Positions 63,042 through 64,000 of a DNA stretch of 64,000 nucleotides are shown one piece after another. Origin of the DNA: Alloascoidea africana (lineage: Eukaryota > Ascomycota > Alloascoideomycetes > Alloascoideales > Alloascoideaceae). The notes beneath the pieces were generated by a model, which saw only the letters and a list, made by a program, of their open reading frames with translations, ran no database searches and was not told the origin of the DNA. Location: the NCBI GenBank assembly GCA_030581615.1, contig JAKTTT010000020.1, forward strand, positions 248,001 to 312,000, given 5' to 3'. The position numbers and the translations under genes are program-made. Within the stretch, counting starts at the first letter, position 1. Every line of letters begins with the position of its first letter.

Positions 63042-64000
63042 TGCGAGCGGGCCACTTAAGCGAGCGGACCACATTTCACAATTCTGCCAAACTCCTTACT
63101 TAATTATTAATTTTTTCTAACCACATAACATGTATTCAAATTCTAAAGAAGCCAATTTCCTCCTTGCCATTTAGGCTATCAAACAAGACCCAAAACTTAG
63201 CATCCGGAAAGCAGCCCAGATCTGCTCTGTCAGTCGTACAACCCTAAGTGCCAGAATGAACGGACGACGCGCTCGCGCTGATATTCCTGCCAATTCGATG
63301 CGGTTGACCCTGCTAGAAGAGGAGACTCTAGTCAAGTTCATTCTTGACCTTGATGCCCGTGGATTTTCTCCCCGGCTCTCTAGTGTTGAAGATATGGCCA
63401 ATCTCCTGCTCGCAGAGCGTGAGGGCGGACGCGTCGGGAACTGGGCTATAAACTTCGTCAAGCGACAACCAGAGCTCAAGACACGCTTTAATAGCGCATA
63501 TGACTACCAGAGGGCTCAATGCGAAGATCCAGACGCGATAGTCATATGGTTTCGGCTTGTGGCGAATATGAGAGCCAAGTATGGTGTTTGCTGATACGGA
63601 TTTCTACAACTTGGGTCTCTTCGACACCACAGACCCTTCCACAAGCCGCTTCACAGTCTGCCTACACCGAAGATCGAATTTCCCGACACCAGAGCAGCTC
63701 TCCAACATCAATTTATGAAGCTGTTGACAAGATTGCTAATGGAACTCAGTCTTTTATGGACCAGGTGGCCCTCCTGCGTGCTGAGAACAAGTCACTTCGC
63801 GAGGCTAATGAGAGACTTAGCAAGCGCCGAAGGGCTAAAAAGACACGCATACGGTAAGGGGGAGCCATTTTTGTAGGGGGAGGCCAAGACCTTATAGCCC
63901 AGAAGGAGTTTAATAAGCAGGTAGCTCATGAAACAAGGCAATCTGGTGATCGGTCGAGGCGAGATGCGGCGACTGTTCGGCGATGTCGTATTTGCAGGAA
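63042..64000 (+). mobile_element. Fot1/pogo-like DNA transposon, internally deleted, runs off the window
   Basis: The left end is placed after a TA at 63040-63041, the usual pogo target site. Next come two direct GCGAGCGG(G/A)CCAC units at about 63043-63072 separated by TTAA, of the kind seen in fungal pogo terminal repeats. The body encodes pieces of a Fot1-type transposase. GC content is clearly higher than in the flanking DNA. The right end is outside the window, so the inverted repeat pair cannot be confirmed. Confidence 0.75.
63130..64000 (+). pseudogene. degraded Fot1/pogo transposase
   Basis: The N-terminal part is well kept: a psq-type helix-turn-helix (KQDPKLSIRKAAQICSVSRT...) followed by a CENP-B/Tc5-type HTH ('LTLLEEETLVKFILDLDARG', then NWAINFVKRQPELK), up to MRAKYGV near 63587, where the family normally continues into 'DIYNFDETGF' and the DDE core. 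Here the core is missing: the sequence jumps to the C-terminal region with RISRHQSSSPTSIYEAVDK, the coiled 'LLRAENKSLREANERLSK' and a basic RRRAKKTRIR, followed by decayed tail sequence to the window end. An in-frame TAG at 63172-63174 lies where family members have a Gln codon, and the C-terminal part is in another frame. The copy therefore cannot make transposase. Confidence 0.75.

Noticed and set aside
1-64000. CRISPR arrays, operons, bacterial-type terminators
   Set aside because: The window is eukaryotic (spliceosomal introns, nuclear genes for mitochondrial proteins); the short repeat arrays seen are ordinary tandem repeats without spacers.

Overview
This is nuclear DNA from a budding yeast (Saccharomycotina), most likely an early-diverging lineage such as the Yarrowia / Trichomonascus / Geotrichum group; the species is inferred, not read. 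The evidence is: short spliceosomal introns with TACTAAC-like branch points and GT..AG ends; CTG read as leucine at conserved sites (the A-L-W of EF-1alpha near 54550), so not a CUG-Ser yeast; a nuclear complex I subunit (NUAM) and a TSC1 orthologue, both missing from Saccharomyces cerevisiae; a TEF1 gene with an intron straight after the ATG, as in Yarrowia lipolytica; and fungal-type transposon remains (Ty3/gypsy and Fot1/pogo).

Layout. 0-10.2 kb: a PDK1-type kinase (PKH1), an unnamed helical-repeat mitochondrial protein candidate, and the spliceosomal helicase PRP22. 10.2-16.4 kb: a gene-poor, AT-rich stretch holding one small secreted orphan protein and a badly decayed Ty3/gypsy pol fossil. 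16.4-56.6 kb: a dense block of conserved genes in the order TSC1, IML1, KEI1, ENP2, NUAM, CUS1, SLY41, BUD4, a SIRT5-like sirtuin, LPD1, MSP1, STU2, VHC1, TEF1, YPT7. 56.6-64 kb: a second gene-poor, AT-rich stretch with two orphan genes (an acidic 11-residue-repeat protein and a possible zinc-finger protein), local tandem repeats and, at the right edge, an internally deleted Fot1/pogo DNA transposon that runs off the window.

Ten of the conserved genes are spliced. I reconstructed 15 introns from splice motifs and reading phase: one each in the 4816 gene, TSC1, BUD4, VHC1 and TEF1, and two each in IML1, KEI1, LPD1, MSP1 and STU2. All junctions agree in phase, and most recover a conserved family sequence across the joint. 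Some sites are unusual: a GC donor in MSP1, a GTTTGT donor in KEI1, GTAGGC donors in TSC1 and KEI1, and an AAAG acceptor in STU2.

Functionally this is mostly housekeeping. TSC1 and IML1 (the core of SEACIT/GATOR1) are both negative regulators of TORC1 and sit tail to tail. PKH1 activates AGC kinases, some of which act beside TORC1. NUAM, LPD1, MSP1 and the 4816 gene serve mitochondria; KEI1, SLY41, YPT7 and VHC1 serve the endomembrane and vacuolar system; PRP22 and CUS1 are splicing factors. I found no previously undescribed multi-gene system. The items most worth a second look are the two gene-poor regions with their orphan genes, the TSC1-IML1 pair, and the odd introns.
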